Shown here piece by piece: positions 1-7,208 of a stretch of DNA of 17,745 nucleotides. The translations under genes were made by a program, and so were the position numbers. The notes beneath the pieces are model-generated. The model was not told the origin of the DNA. It was given only the letters and a program-made list of their open reading frames with translations, and did not search any database. Origin of the DNA: CALAED01 sp937891035 (GTDB lineage Bacteria; Actinomycetota; Actinomycetes; Streptosporangiales; Streptosporangiaceae). How positions within the stretch are numbered: the stretch's first letter is position 1; each line of letters opens with the position of its first letter. The stretch covers positions 1 to 17,745 of the forward strand of contig DASQSZ010000241.1 in NCBI GenBank assembly GCA_035642125.1, read 5' to 3'.

Positions 1-93
1 GCCGCAGTCCTCGCCGCTGCGGCGCCAGGGGTCGCGGTGGCCCGTCCGCGCCCGCTCCTGGTCGGGTCCGGTCTGGTGGCGCCGTCCCCGCAC
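1..93 (-). CDS. Possible 5' end of a further leftward gene, cut by the window edge
   Basis: Bases 1-66 read on the minus strand, in the frame whose codons end at base 1, have G or C in every third position and a mixed composition at the second position. The product contains a plausible hydrophilic stretch (TGHRDPWRRSGEDCG). That is the codon signature of a real high-GC gene, and no other frame shows it. The only start in this frame after the last stop is a GTG at 93-91, which lies in the loop of the inverted repeat at 66-114 and has no clear ribosome binding site, so the start is uncertain. No family is recognised. A second minus-strand frame opening at ATG 296 also stays open to the edge, but its composition (second positions almost all G/C) argues against coding. 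Confidence 0.25.
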   Translation of the reverse strand, partial: MRGRRHQTGPDQERARTGHRDPWRRSGEDCG

Positions 94-114
94 CCGCGTG
101 CCACCAGACCGGAC
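66..114. repeat. Perfect 15-bp inverted repeat, possible terminator or attenuator
   Basis: GTCCGGTCTGGTGGC at 66-80 is the exact reverse complement of 100-114, with a 19-nt loop. It lies about 200 bp beyond the stop of the methyltransferase gene, in the first long gap of an otherwise gapless operon. It is not followed by a T-tract on either strand. A factor-dependent terminator, an attenuator, or a structure controlling the next gene are all possible. Apart from this repeat, bases 115-310 hold nothing I can support. Confidence 0.75.
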
Positions 115-310
115 GTTTCGGGCCCCGCCGCGCCCACCGGGGGGGTGGCGGGCACGGCGGGGCGGGTGGCCGGCGACGGGGGGATGGCGCCGGCCGGGGT
201 TGCCGCGGACACCCCGGGAGGGTGGGGTTGCAACGCCGCGGCGACGTAGTCTGTTTTAGGCGGTGTGCCGCTGCCGGTTGGGCTATCGGGGGTCATGACA
301 TGGCCGCCTT

Positions 311-1639
311 TCACGCGATCACCTCGTCGGCGAACAGGTCACCCTGACCTGTCGTGACTGGCGGCGGCTTCGGCACGCCGAGCGCCCGGGCACGCTCACC
401 CGGGTCTGTGGTGCGCCACCTCGCGAGCCGGCCGTAGTCGTGGGACAGGTCGCAGCTGACGCCTATGCGGCCGTGGACAGTGGCGACGAGCGCGGTGGTG
501 CCGGTGCCGCCGAACGGGTCGACCACAACGCTCGGGCGGGTGGGTGCGTCGGGGGTGGAACAGGCGCAGGCGTAGCCGGTGCGGGTGACCTCGACGTGGT
601 GGTGCACTTGGCGGCCGGGGATCTCATTCCCGCCGGATTGTGAGCCTTCGCGGAGCCTGCTCGAGGTGGTGTGCCGCGTCCAGCCGCCTACCTTGGCGCG
701 GTCGAAGATCGGTCGTCGTCCTTCGCCGCAGGCAGTGCAGATGCCGGGCGGGGACCAGCCGAGCACGATCTGCCGGACCAGTGCGGGCGGGAACGCTGCG
801 AAGTGGTCCACGGCAAGGTGTTCGGGGACCTTGAGCGGCTGGGTGGCGATCTCCCACACGCTGCCGGGCAGCTTGCCGAGCGGATTGCGGTTGCCGGGGA
901 CGTTGCCGCCGTCTTTCCGGTCAGCGTTGTTGTTCAGGTATGTGCTCGTGATCTCATGAGGCAGCCGGCCGCCGTGCTTGTGCCGGGCGTTCCGTGCGCC
1001 GCTCGACAAGAACTCACCGGCGTGCGGCTCGCGGATCTCATCGACCGCGCTGTAGTACCGGGGCTGCTTGGTGAAGTGGAAGAACTGCTCGTGCGAGCGT
1101 CTCACCCGGTCCGTCACGCTCTCGGGCAACCCGTTGGGCTTGGACCACAGGACCTCAGCGCGCAGGATCAGCCCCAGGCCATCGAGACACCCGAGGGCGT
1201 ACCGCCACGGCAGGCCAATGAGGGACTTCTCCGGCACATAGGTGCCGGTGGACGGATCGATGATGTTCTCGTACGGCATGCGCGCGAGGCCACGTGCGCG
1301 ATCCCGTTTCCAGTCCTTGGCCAACTCCGGGCGGTCCGGGAACAGGCCGTCCTGCTGGGAGCTCGGCCGCGTGGCCACCCGCTGGCTGTACCTGTCGCCG
1401 AGGTTGATCCACATCGACCCGGACGGCTTGAGTACCCGCATCCATTCGCGGGTGCACTCCAGCAGCGCCGTCACGTACTCGGCTGGAGTGGGCTCGGCGC
1501 CGATCTGCCCGGCCAGCGAGCCGTCACCGTCGCGGTAGTCCCGCAACGCGTAGTACGGCGGCGACGTAACGATCAGGTCCACAGAGTCGTCAGGCAGCGG
1601 CAGCGATCGGGCGTCGGCGCGGACCACAATCGCGGTCAC
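311..1639 (-). CDS. Orphan beta-class DNA methyltransferase (N4-cytosine or N6-adenine)
   Basis: The product (442 aa) transfers a methyl group from S-adenosylmethionine to an exocyclic amino group in DNA. The catalytic motif TSPPY is at residues 25-29 and the AdoMet-binding motif DPFGGTGTT is at 374-382. This catalytic-first order is that of beta-class enzymes. A motif-X-like stretch (HFAAFPPALVRQIVLGWSP) lies near 279-297. A C-x2-C and C-x-C pair (301/304, 358/360) suggests an inserted zinc ribbon, and residues 85-260 would hold the target recognition region. The GTG start at 1639 overlaps the upstream stop (GTGA). No restriction endonuclease is encoded nearby, so it is probably a phage self-protection or regulatory methylase. 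The C-terminus carries QGDLF (432-436), which resembles a sliding-clamp-binding pentapeptide. Base specificity cannot be decided from motifs alone. Confidence 0.93.
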   Translation of the reverse strand: MTAIVVRADARSLPLPDDSVDLIVTSPPYYALRDYRDGDGSLAGQIGAEPTPAEYVTALLECTREWMRVLKPSGSMWINLGDRYSQRVATRPSSQQDGLFPDRPELAKDWKRDRARGLARMPYENIIDPSTGTYVPEKSLIGLPWRYALGCLDGLGLILRAEVLWSKPNGLPESVTDRVRRSHEQFFHFTKQPRYYSAVDEIREPHAGEFLSSGARNARHKHGGRLPHEITSTYLNNNADRKDGGNVPGNRNPLGKLPGSVWEIATQPLKVPEHLAVDHFAAFPPALVRQIVLGWSPPGICTACGEGRRPIFDRAKVGGWTRHTTSSRLREGSQSGGNEIPGRQVHHHVEVTRTGYACACSTPDAPTRPSVVVDPFGGTGTTALVATVHGRIGVSCDLSHDYGRLARWRTTDPGERARALGVPKPPPVTTGQGDLFADEVIA

Positions 1640-2103
1640 CGTGCACCTCCGGGGAGGAGCGCGGGCAGCGCCTGTCCGGCGTAAGCGGCGTCCAGCTGAG
1701 GGATCGTCCGCTCCGCCACCGTCGACCCGTCCGGCAACACCAGGTGCGCGAGGAACTCTTCGTCCAGCGTGCTGATCCCGGCCTCGATCGCTTCGAGCTT
1801 CGCCTTGATCACCAGCGAGAGGGCGGCCCAGCGTTGCCGTACGGCCTGCTCGTACGCCTTATCCGCTGCGTCCCGGCTGCGTTTGAGACCCCGATCAGGG
1901 GTGTGGGTGAACTCCTTGTCCTGAGGGTTCGGCATTGGCAGCTTGAAGCGGACGCGTCGCCGTTCCATCTCGAACATGACGCTCGCGTGGGACTGGTCCC
2001 AGCCGTAGGCGAACCCGGTCGCGCCGTAGCGGCGGAGGGTGCGTTCGATTTCGGTGCGGCGCTGCTCGCTGCTCACCGCGGTGGTTTTGGCGTACTGGCT
2101 CAC
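1636..2103 (-). CDS. Conserved phage protein of unknown function
   Basis: The product has 155 residues. It resembles a protein often found in phage early regions: an N-terminal segment with YGATGFAYGWDQ and a basic stretch (ERRRVRFKLPMP), then a helical part (ERQ-type RQRWAALSLVIKAKLEAIE) and a conserved-looking EEFLAHLVLPDG motif. No catalytic motif is visible and I do not assign a function. The GTG start at 2103 overlaps the stop of the 37-residue gene upstream (GTGA), and its own stop overlaps the methyltransferase start, so the three genes are probably translationally coupled. Confidence 0.85.
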   Translation of the reverse strand: MSQYAKTTAVSSEQRRTEIERTLRRYGATGFAYGWDQSHASVMFEMERRRVRFKLPMPNPQDKEFTHTPDRGLKRSRDAADKAYEQAVRQRWAALSLVIKAKLEAIEAGISTLDEEFLAHLVLPDGSTVAERTIPQLDAAYAGQALPALLPGGAR

Positions 2104-2213
2104 CGGGACCCCCGTTCGTGGCTCGCCTGCGCGTCGAGGCGGCGGGAGCAGTGCAGGGTCCAGGCGGCGGCGGGGACACCGAGCACAACGATCAGGACGC
2201 AGATGGCGGTCAT
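2100..2213 (-). CDS. 37-residue single-pass membrane micropeptide
   Basis: A very short gene starts with ATG at 2213 overlapping the upstream stop (ATGA), and its stop overlaps the next GTG start (GTGA). It exactly fills what would otherwise be the only gap between these two genes. The product begins with a hydrophobic segment (residues 2-20, TAICVLIVVLGVPAAAWTL) followed by a basic, polar tail (CSRRLDAQASHERGSR), so it is predicted to cross the membrane once with the tail in the cytoplasm. No family is recognised. The precise overlaps at both ends are the main support that it is a gene. Confidence 0.7.
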   Translation of the reverse strand: MTAICVLIVVLGVPAAAWTLHCSRRLDAQASHERGSR

Positions 2214-2602
2214 GGCTTGGGCTCCCAGTGCTCGCACGCCGGCCACCACGCGCGGCAATCCGTCGCCGCGCCGTGGCTGGCGAACGGCGGGTCTTTGCGG
2301 GGGTTGCCGTCCCAGCCGCGTAGGCACTTCGGGAAGGGGTGTTTGCCGTGGCCGGTTGCCTCGCGGAACCGGCAGCCGCCGCAGCGCGGTCCGGCCGCCG
2401 TCTTGTCGCCCGGCGGCGGCGCGTCGGGATGCAGCCGGAGCGGGACCCCTACGGCGAGGCCGATGGGGTGCCGGCCGCCTCGAAGCGCCTCGGTCTGGCG
2501 GCTGGTGCGGCGCCGCTGGGCCGAGAGCTTCTCGGTGGGCTCCGGCGGGACGATCGCGGCAGGGTCCACGTCGAACAGGGCGTCGGGCTTCGGGGCGCTC
2601 AC
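2210..2602 (-). CDS. Conserved actinophage Cys-rich (zinc-binding?) protein
   Basis: The product has 130 residues. An N-terminal motif (RRTSRQTEAL-RGGRHPIG, residues 31-48) is followed by C-G-G-C at 74-77, a third cysteine at 93, and the tail motif SHGAATDCRAWWPACEHWEP with C116 and C123. This set of cysteines suggests a structural zinc site. I recognise the arrangement as that of a recurrent hypothetical protein of actinobacterial phages, whose function is unknown. The GTG start at 2602 overlaps the upstream stop (GTGA). Confidence 0.87.
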   Translation of the reverse strand: MSAPKPDALFDVDPAAIVPPEPTEKLSAQRRRTSRQTEALRGGRHPIGLAVGVPLRLHPDAPPPGDKTAAGPRCGGCRFREATGHGKHPFPKCLRGWDGNPRKDPPFASHGAATDCRAWWPACEHWEPKP

Positions 2603-2880
2603 CGGGCACCACCCCTCCGCAGCAGGCGACGCCGCCGCCTGAGCCCGGCCCGCATGTCTTCGAAGTCGCGCCGCGCTTGGTTGTCTCGGAACTCACGGTC
2701 GGGATGGCCCACTGGTGGCTCAACCGGCCCGCCGGGGACACGGCGGCGGCGGCCTTGGACTAGCAGCCAGCAGCCGAACCCCGCCGAGCCGACCGCGCTC
2801 ACGGCGCAGGCGCCTACGAGTACACCGAGGGCGAACCCAGCGTGCAGCGCCTGCCCGAGCACCTCCGGGTCGCACGTCAT
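2599..2880 (-). CDS. Small membrane protein with basic tail
   Basis: The product has 93 residues. Residues 12-42 form a hydrophobic, Ala/Gly/Val-rich stretch (for example HAGFALGVLVGACAVSAVG), long enough for one long or two short membrane helices. The rest is strongly basic and polar, ending with many arginines (RAGLRRRRRLLRRGG). The topology is probably a cytoplasmic tail. No family is recognised. The ATG at 2880 overlaps the upstream stop (ATGA). It is one of three small membrane proteins encoded within 900 bp. Confidence 0.75.
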   Translation of the reverse strand: MTCDPEVLGQALHAGFALGVLVGACAVSAVGSAGFGCWLLVQGRRRRVPGGPVEPPVGHPDREFRDNQARRDFEDMRAGLRRRRRLLRRGGAR

Positions 2881-3011
2881 CGCAGCCTCCGGCTGGTGTC
2901 GGAGTCGTCGCGTTGGCCGGGCCGGATGCCGTCGTGGCCCCGGTCGCCGGCGAACAGCAGCGTGAGGGTGAGGAAGACGGCGAAGGCGGCGGCTGCCCAG
3001 AGGTCAGCCAT
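2877..3011 (-). CDS. 44-residue single-pass membrane micropeptide
   Basis: This gene begins with ATG at 3011, inside the end of the upstream gene (8-nt overlap ATGGCTGA), and its stop overlaps the next ATG. The product has one clear hydrophobic helix near the N-terminus (residues 4-22, LWAAAAFAVFLTLTLLFAG) and a charged tail (GDRGHDGIRPGQRDDSD). Longer upstream starts in the same frame would overlap the preceding gene heavily and are unlikely. No family is recognised; its role is unknown. Confidence 0.7.
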   Translation of the reverse strand: MADLWAAAAFAVFLTLTLLFAGDRGHDGIRPGQRDDSDTSRRLR

Positions 3012-3420
3012 CGCCGGGCACCTCCTCCTCGCCCACGGCTCGGATTGGCGGGCACGGCCACAACACGCCGCACGCCCTACACCAGGTGGCGTGATCGTCG
3101 TCGTCATACGGTTGATGCGCGGCGCGGACCTGCTCACGGTCGAGGTCGTCGGCCAGATAGGCCAATGCTGTGATCGCGCTGCCTTCCGGCAACCCGGCCA
3201 CCAGGTACGGGCCGAGGTGGGACACGGTGGCGAGCAGGGCGTCGCGGATGTCCGCGGCGTTGTCCGGCGACAACCCGGGGATGGCTTCGGCGAGGACGCC
3301 GCGGAGCCGGTGGGCCAGGGTGGTGAGCGCGGTGTGGTTGTCGTCGGGGGTGCGTTGGCGGCCTTCGCGGATGACGTTGAGGGCGCGTTGCCGGTCGGCG
3401 TCGAAGGTGTGGTCAGGCAT
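3004..3420 (-). CDS. Phage hypothetical protein with C-terminal zinc-knuckle-like motif
   Basis: The product has 138 residues. Residues 1-100 are mostly helical and acidic (for example IRDALLATVSHLGPYLVAG). The C-terminal part holds H110, C114, C117 and C123 in DHATWCRACGVLWPCP, a spacing compatible with a small zinc site and typical of short actinophage proteins. The ATG at 3420 overlaps the upstream gene by 8 nt (ATGCCTGA). No function can be assigned. Confidence 0.82.
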   Translation of the reverse strand: MPDHTFDADRQRALNVIREGRQRTPDDNHTALTTLAHRLRGVLAEAIPGLSPDNAADIRDALLATVSHLGPYLVAGLPEGSAITALAYLADDLDREQVRAAHQPYDDDDHATWCRACGVLWPCPPIRAVGEEEVPGDG

Positions 3421-3778
3421 CTGTGGCCGCCATTTCGCCTTTGCGGTGGTCGAGGGTCATCGGCCCGTACCGCTGGTTGGCCGCCTCAGGCCTGACCCGG
3501 CCGCCTTCCTCAGTGACCAGGACGATGTCGGCCTCGTCGGTTTCGGCGATGTCGTGGACGTCGGTGGCGAACAGCAGGCCACCGTTGGCGCCGCGCCATG
3601 GGTCGCCTTGTTGGGGCGGCCACTCGGCGGGCGCGACCCGCTCGATCACGGCGTGCGGGGGAAGCACCCACACCTCGCCGTCCTCTGTGGTGACCGCCAC
3701 GCGGATTTGCGAGACGTCGGAGAACCGGACGTTGTCGATGGTGAGGCGGACGTGCTCGCCAGGCTTGAAGTCAGCCAT
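3413..3778 (-). CDS. Hypothetical phage protein, probably beta-rich
   Basis: The product has 121 residues with alternating hydrophobic and polar residues (FKPGEHVRLTIDNVRFSDV, IRVAVTTEDGEVWVLPP), suggesting a small beta-barrel or SH3-like fold in the first 50 residues. The rest is acidic, with DVHDIAETDEADIVLV. No known motif is present. The start at 3778 lies 8 nt inside the upstream gene (ATGGCTGA), and the end overlaps the downstream gene by another 8 nt. The composition matches its neighbours. Confidence 0.8.
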   Translation of the reverse strand: MADFKPGEHVRLTIDNVRFSDVSQIRVAVTTEDGEVWVLPPHAVIERVAPAEWPPQQGDPWRGANGGLLFATDVHDIAETDEADIVLVTEEGGRVRPEAANQRYGPMTLDHRKGEMAATDA

Positions 3779-4124
3779 CGGAGTTCACCTCCGGCCACAC
3801 GTTCGTGAGGCGGGTGCCGTACGGCGCGTCGATGCGCAGCACCGTCGAGTAGGGGATGCTGCGGTGCTGCTCGATCCGCACCGGCCAGGGCGGCAACGGG
3901 ATGGACTCGTCGGCCTGCCCGATCGCGACCGCCCAGCACCCCTCGCCTGTGCGGATGGCGTGGACCTGCATTGCCTCGGTGCCCCCGGGGGCAATCAGGT
4001 CGCCGCGCCACATCACCTCGGAGTCGGGGGTGTCGGTGCCGTAGACGTTGAACTCGTCGGCGCCTTCACAGCCTTCGACCTCGACGAGGTCATCAGAGGC
4101 GCCGTAGATCTTGATCGTGGCCAT
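3771..4124 (-). CDS. Hypothetical phage protein
   Basis: The product has 117 residues. The N-terminal motif MATIKIYGASDDLVEVEG resembles the beginning of a conserved actinophage protein of unknown function. It is acidic and probably beta-rich, with no catalytic or metal-binding motif that I can identify. The ATG at 4124 overlaps the upstream stop (TGATG). A longer reading frame extends upstream to 4250 but would run deep into the preceding gene, so the ATG at 4124 is preferred. Confidence 0.82.
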   Translation of the reverse strand: MATIKIYGASDDLVEVEGCEGADEFNVYGTDTPDSEVMWRGDLIAPGGTEAMQVHAIRTGEGCWAVAIGQADESIPLPPWPVRIEQHRSIPYSTVLRIDAPYGTRLTNVWPEVNSDG

Positions 4125-4990
4125 CAGACGACCGCCCCCCGCACCGCGCCGGCCGAGCGGACCGCGCTGTGCAGCGCCCCGGCGCGGTGCCGCCAATGCC
4201 CAGTGCGCGCCCACGCAGCCCTGCGCCTGGCCGGCCGCGCGGCCAACCACAGACCGGCCGCCAACAGCACCAGCGGGCCAGCGGTCAACGCGCGCGCCTC
4301 GGCGGCGGGCTGCTCACCCACCATGGGCGTGCCCTCGGCCGGGCGGTCCGGTAGCCGCCCGTACCCCTGCAGGGGGTCCCCGCCGGGCCCGTTGTCGCCG
4401 TTGTCCCGGTGGTCGTCGCGGGGCTCAATCCGATCGACCATCGACCGGGGATGCGACCGCGGCGCCCCCACCTCATCCAGCAGCGTGATCCACTCGGCGT
4501 CCACCCGGGCCAAGATCCCGGTCAGCACCTCCAGCGTGCCCTTGACCCATACCTTGACGGCGAGGCCGAGGAGGTGCCCGTATTCGGGGTCGAGATCTTG
4601 AGCGATCTCGGCCGCCGACAACGGCGCGGCCACGTTGACGGGGGTGGGGTGCTTACGCGCCCGGTCATCCAGCCCGGCTAGGGCCGCGTCGATCACCGGC
4701 TTGTCCGGCGCCGGGGTCTGCGGCAGCGGCAGGCCATGCCGCTCGCAGTACTCCCGCACCATCGCCGCCAGCCCATTGGCCTTGCCCAACGCCGCCGCGT
4801 GATCGGCGCAGAGCCTGTCACGATCGGCCTGCGCCCTGGCGATGTAGGTGTCGATCTCATCCAGCTTCTGTGCGAGCTGGAAGGCGGTGGCGCGGTGGGC
4901 CGTCGAGGAGTCCCACACCATTTTGATGGCGTCGGCGCTGTGCTCGACCGGCTGCTCAGGCACCTCGGGTTGGGGTTTGCGGTTCGCCAT
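4124..4990 (-). CDS. Coiled-coil protein with C-terminal membrane anchor
   Basis: The product has 288 residues. Residues 28-85 are predicted to form a long helix or coiled coil (HRATAFQLAQKLDEIDTYIA and following). Residues 125-175 form a second helical part, 180-232 are polar and proline/glycine-rich, and about 235-251 (LTAGPLVLLAAGLWLAA) look like a membrane helix followed by a basic tail. It may be a membrane-tethered phage protein with a mostly cytoplasmic N-terminal region. No family is recognised. The start is 2 nt after the upstream stop. The C-terminal tail is unusually arginine-rich, so a late frame error cannot be excluded, although the TGATG junction with the next gene supports the given end. 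Confidence 0.8.
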   Translation of the reverse strand: MANRKPQPEVPEQPVEHSADAIKMVWDSSTAHRATAFQLAQKLDEIDTYIARAQADRDRLCADHAAALGKANGLAAMVREYCERHGLPLPQTPAPDKPVIDAALAGLDDRARKHPTPVNVAAPLSAAEIAQDLDPEYGHLLGLAVKVWVKGTLEVLTGILARVDAEWITLLDEVGAPRSHPRSMVDRIEPRDDHRDNGDNGPGGDPLQGYGRLPDRPAEGTPMVGEQPAAEARALTAGPLVLLAAGLWLAARPARRRAAWARTGHWRHRAGALHSAVRSAGAVRGAVV

Positions 4991-4992
4991 GA

Positions 4993-5553
4993 TCAGGCCA
5001 CCGCCCCCGCAGCCTCGGCCGCCTGCTCGGTAGCTGGCGCGTCAGCCTTGGCCGGCGGTTTGTCGTACACGCCACAGACGACCGCCTCGTATTCGATCCG
5101 GCCGAACGCGCGCTGCGCATAGTGGTGCGGGCCGCCCTGGTGCCTCGGCCCAGACTCGACGCCGAGGATCTTGGCGACCCGGTCGACCTCGACGACTGCC
5201 GCTTCAGTGGTGTCGATGCCGCGCGCATTCTGCGCATAGAAGCTGATCGTTTGGTGGCCATCCACCGGCAGATCAGGGTGGGCCTCGATGAAGTCGGCGA
5301 GCTCACGCAGACCGTTGATGACGCCCGCCCGTTTGGCGTCGAGCACGGCCAGCTGCTCGGCGCGGTTGACGACGAACACGCCGGGCCCGGCGCCGCTGCG
5401 GACGTTGATCCACACCTGGTCGCCATCGAGCGTCGGGGGCGTAGCCACCGTCCACTTTCCTGGGAACCCTTCGACGTCGTATGGATCCTCGGTGATGACG
5501 TCGCCGACCTTCAGCGACAGCGGTTCACGGCGGTTGTTTGAGATACTGGACAT
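4993..5553 (-). CDS. Conserved phage protein of unknown function
   Basis: The product has 186 residues. An N-terminal beta-rich part (LKVGDVITEDPYDVEGFPGK) is followed by a helical motif (GLRELADFIEAHPDLPV, residues 80-96) and a segment ending VDRVAKILGVESG. The LADFIEAHPDLP type of motif recurs in actinobacterial phage proteins with no known role. The C-terminus is alanine-rich and probably disordered. The start ATG at 5553 is preceded by AGGGAG about 10 nt upstream. This is one of the few genes in the operon with a free-standing ribosome binding site, so it may be translated independently. Confidence 0.85.
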   Translation of the reverse strand: MSSISNNRREPLSLKVGDVITEDPYDVEGFPGKWTVATPPTLDGDQVWINVRSGAGPGVFVVNRAEQLAVLDAKRAGVINGLRELADFIEAHPDLPVDGHQTISFYAQNARGIDTTEAAVVEVDRVAKILGVESGPRHQGGPHHYAQRAFGRIEYEAVVCGVYDKPPAKADAPATEQAAEAAGAVA

Positions 5554-5568
5554 GGCCCTGATCTCCCT

Positions 5569-5766
5569 TCAGATGGTTGTGGTTGGGGCCGTACGGTCGG
5601 CTCCGGCGGCAGCACCCGCCGGGGCCACGTTCATCAAGTCGGCGATCAGCCGGTCCGTGCCGGCCAACCCCTCAGCAGGCGTCGGTTCCGGGGCAATCAG
5701 CCCATCGAGCTGCACCAAGAACGCCTCAACGCGCTGCTGAAGGACGAGAGTCCGCAGGCCGGTCAT
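5569..5766 (-). CDS. Small hypothetical protein
   Basis: The product has 65 residues, starting with ATG at 5766 that overlaps the exonuclease stop (ATGA). The first 30 residues look helical (LRTLVLQQRVEAFLVQLDGL) and the remainder is rich in alanine and proline. No motif is recognised. A longer reading frame reaches 5805 but would overlap the exonuclease gene by 43 nt. The coupled start argues for the short form. It may act with the exonuclease, but nothing in the sequence shows this. Confidence 0.7.
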   Translation of the reverse strand: MTGLRTLVLQQRVEAFLVQLDGLIAPEPTPAEGLAGTDRLIADLMNVAPAGAAAGADRTAPTTTI

Positions 5767-6626
5767 ACGAGCGCGCCTTGCGCCTGGGCCGGGATCAACG
5801 GCCAATCCCCCGACACATCCCCGTCGTGCTTGCCCTGGCCCTTCAGATAGGCCCGGTACGAGTCGGCCTGCTCGGCCTTGACCCGCACCTGCAACTCATG
5901 CAGCTTCGCCAGCGGCATGCCGTGCAGCCGGCGCAGCCGGGCGACGTCACGCGAATCCCGCCACGGCCGCACCCTGATGTCGCCCAGCGTCACCTCGATC
6001 GCCTGCAAATCCAGGGCGTCGAGGCCGGACAGGTAGCCGATCATCCACGCCACTCGCGCGGAGGTGAGCGCGTCATAGGAGGCGTCGTGCGCCGCGGCGT
6101 CGTCCCAGCCAACCCCGTAAATCTGGGCGCAGGTCTTGAGCTGGTGCGCGCCCTGCGCGTCCGACACGCGCTTGCGGTAGGGGTTGAGGTACTTCGACAG
6201 CACCAAGGTGTCCACGCAGTACAGCGGCCGGTCCCCGAGACGATCCGTTAGAGGCTGCAGGTCATAGCGGCGCAGCTCCCTGTCCAACATCGTGAGGTCG
6301 TAGACGACGTTGTGGCCGATCAGCGGTGCATCCGGCATCAACGCGGTCAGCGCCGTCGCGAGCACGCCCGCGATGAACTCCACGCCTTCGACAGGCGGGA
6401 CGCCGTGCTCGCGGGCGTGCTCGTTGGAGATCCCGTGCACCTGGTAGGCGCCCTGAGAGATGTCGATCTCGGGGGCGATGAGGGTGTCGAGGGTTTCGGG
6501 CGGAGTGTGGCCGGAGCCGTCGAGGAGGGCGACGGTGGCCGTGACGATGCGGTCCTGCTCGGGTGAAATGCCCGTTGACTCGCAGTCGTAGGCCAGGAGG
6601 CCGCCCAGATGCCAGCTCGCGGTCAT
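5763..6626 (-). CDS. DEDDh 3'-5' exonuclease, DnaQ-like
   Basis: The product (287 aa) should hydrolyse DNA or RNA from the 3' end with two metal ions. All five family residues are visible: D14 and E16 in YDCEST, D110 in GHNVVYD, and H180 and D185 in HDASYDALTSAR. The histidine-x4-aspartate spacing defines the DEDDh branch (DnaQ/epsilon-type, RNase T, ExoX). A C-terminal extension (about 200-287) is helical and may bind DNA or a partner. The ATG at 6626 overlaps the upstream stop (ATGA). Its place close to a RecB-type nuclease and a Gp3-like protein suggests a role in phage DNA replication or recombination. A longer upstream frame would overlap the preceding gene by 240 nt and is rejected. Confidence 0.93.
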   Translation of the reverse strand: MTASWHLGGLLAYDCESTGISPEQDRIVTATVALLDGSGHTPPETLDTLIAPEIDISQGAYQVHGISNEHAREHGVPPVEGVEFIAGVLATALTALMPDAPLIGHNVVYDLTMLDRELRRYDLQPLTDRLGDRPLYCVDTLVLSKYLNPYRKRVSDAQGAHQLKTCAQIYGVGWDDAAAHDASYDALTSARVAWMIGYLSGLDALDLQAIEVTLGDIRVRPWRDSRDVARLRRLHGMPLAKLHELQVRVKAEQADSYRAYLKGQGKHDGDVSGDWPLIPAQAQGALV

Positions 6627-7198
6627 GACAGCGTCCACTCCGGCGAGTAGTCGCGGCAGCGGCAGATCTCGTTGATGTCCCCGCGCTTCGGGCACTCGGT
6701 CAGGTGCCGCTCCCAGCAGGTGCACTCGCCGCCCGCCGTCCGGATCGCGCAGTCCGACCAGTGCTTGGCCAGCTCGGCGGCGTCGGGCGGGAGATCCTTG
6801 ACGAGCGCGCGGTACAGGGTGGTGGACTTCATCCACGCCTCGGGGTCGGCTCCCCTCTCCTCCCACGCCTGCTCAAGCTCGCGTTCGAGGGCGTCGGCAG
6901 CCCTTGAGTCCGGGTCCGGTGCCAGGCTGACCATGCGGCCGAACACCGGCTGGCCGTTGTCCTCGCCGATGACCTCGCGGGCCGTGGCGCCGAAGATGGC
7001 GCCGATCTCGCCCGCGCCGTAGTAGAAGAGGTAGCCCCTGGCGCGGCGCACGAGGAACGCGGCGGCGTTGTGCCGCCAGGCCGAGTCCATGTCGGTGACC
7101 CGGATGGGGGGCTTGCCGTTCGGCACCCACCATTCGCCCTGGTTGAAGTAGGCGAAATAGGCGCGTGACTTCTCGATGGGGTTGGCGGCAACGGTCAT
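6623..7198 (-). CDS. Hypothetical phage protein with Cys-rich C-terminus
   Basis: The product has 191 residues from the ATG at 7198, which follows a good ribosome binding site (GAGGTGA, 6 nt away); a GTG at 7207 would add three residues. The N-terminal half has aromatic-rich segments (AYFAYFNQGEWWVPNG, FLVRRARGYLFYYGAG). The last 45 residues hold seven cysteines and two histidines (DCAIRTAGGECTCWERHLTEC, then ICRC), suggesting one or two zinc sites. Its family is not recognised. Its position between the exonuclease and the Gp3-like gene suggests a nucleic-acid-related role, which is inference only. Confidence 0.83.
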   Translation of the reverse strand: MTVAANPIEKSRAYFAYFNQGEWWVPNGKPPIRVTDMDSAWRHNAAAFLVRRARGYLFYYGAGEIGAIFGATAREVIGEDNGQPVFGRMVSLAPDPDSRAADALERELEQAWEERGADPEAWMKSTTLYRALVKDLPPDAAELAKHWSDCAIRTAGGECTCWERHLTECPKRGDINEICRCRDYSPEWTLS

Positions 7199-7208
7199 GG
7201 CGTTCACC

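Noticed and set aside
37..249. Plus-strand frame of 70 codons at the left edge
   Set aside because: Low-complexity Gly/Ala/Pro product across an inverted repeat; minus-strand codon composition is better at bases 1-66.
94..296. Minus-strand gene starting at ATG 296 and open to the left edge
   Set aside because: It has a fair ribosome binding site, but the product is Ala/Pro/Gly-rich, the second codon positions become almost all G/C, and it crosses the 15-bp inverted repeat.
311..1639. Restriction-modification system
   Set aside because: Only the methyltransferase is present; neighbouring genes show no restriction endonuclease motif.
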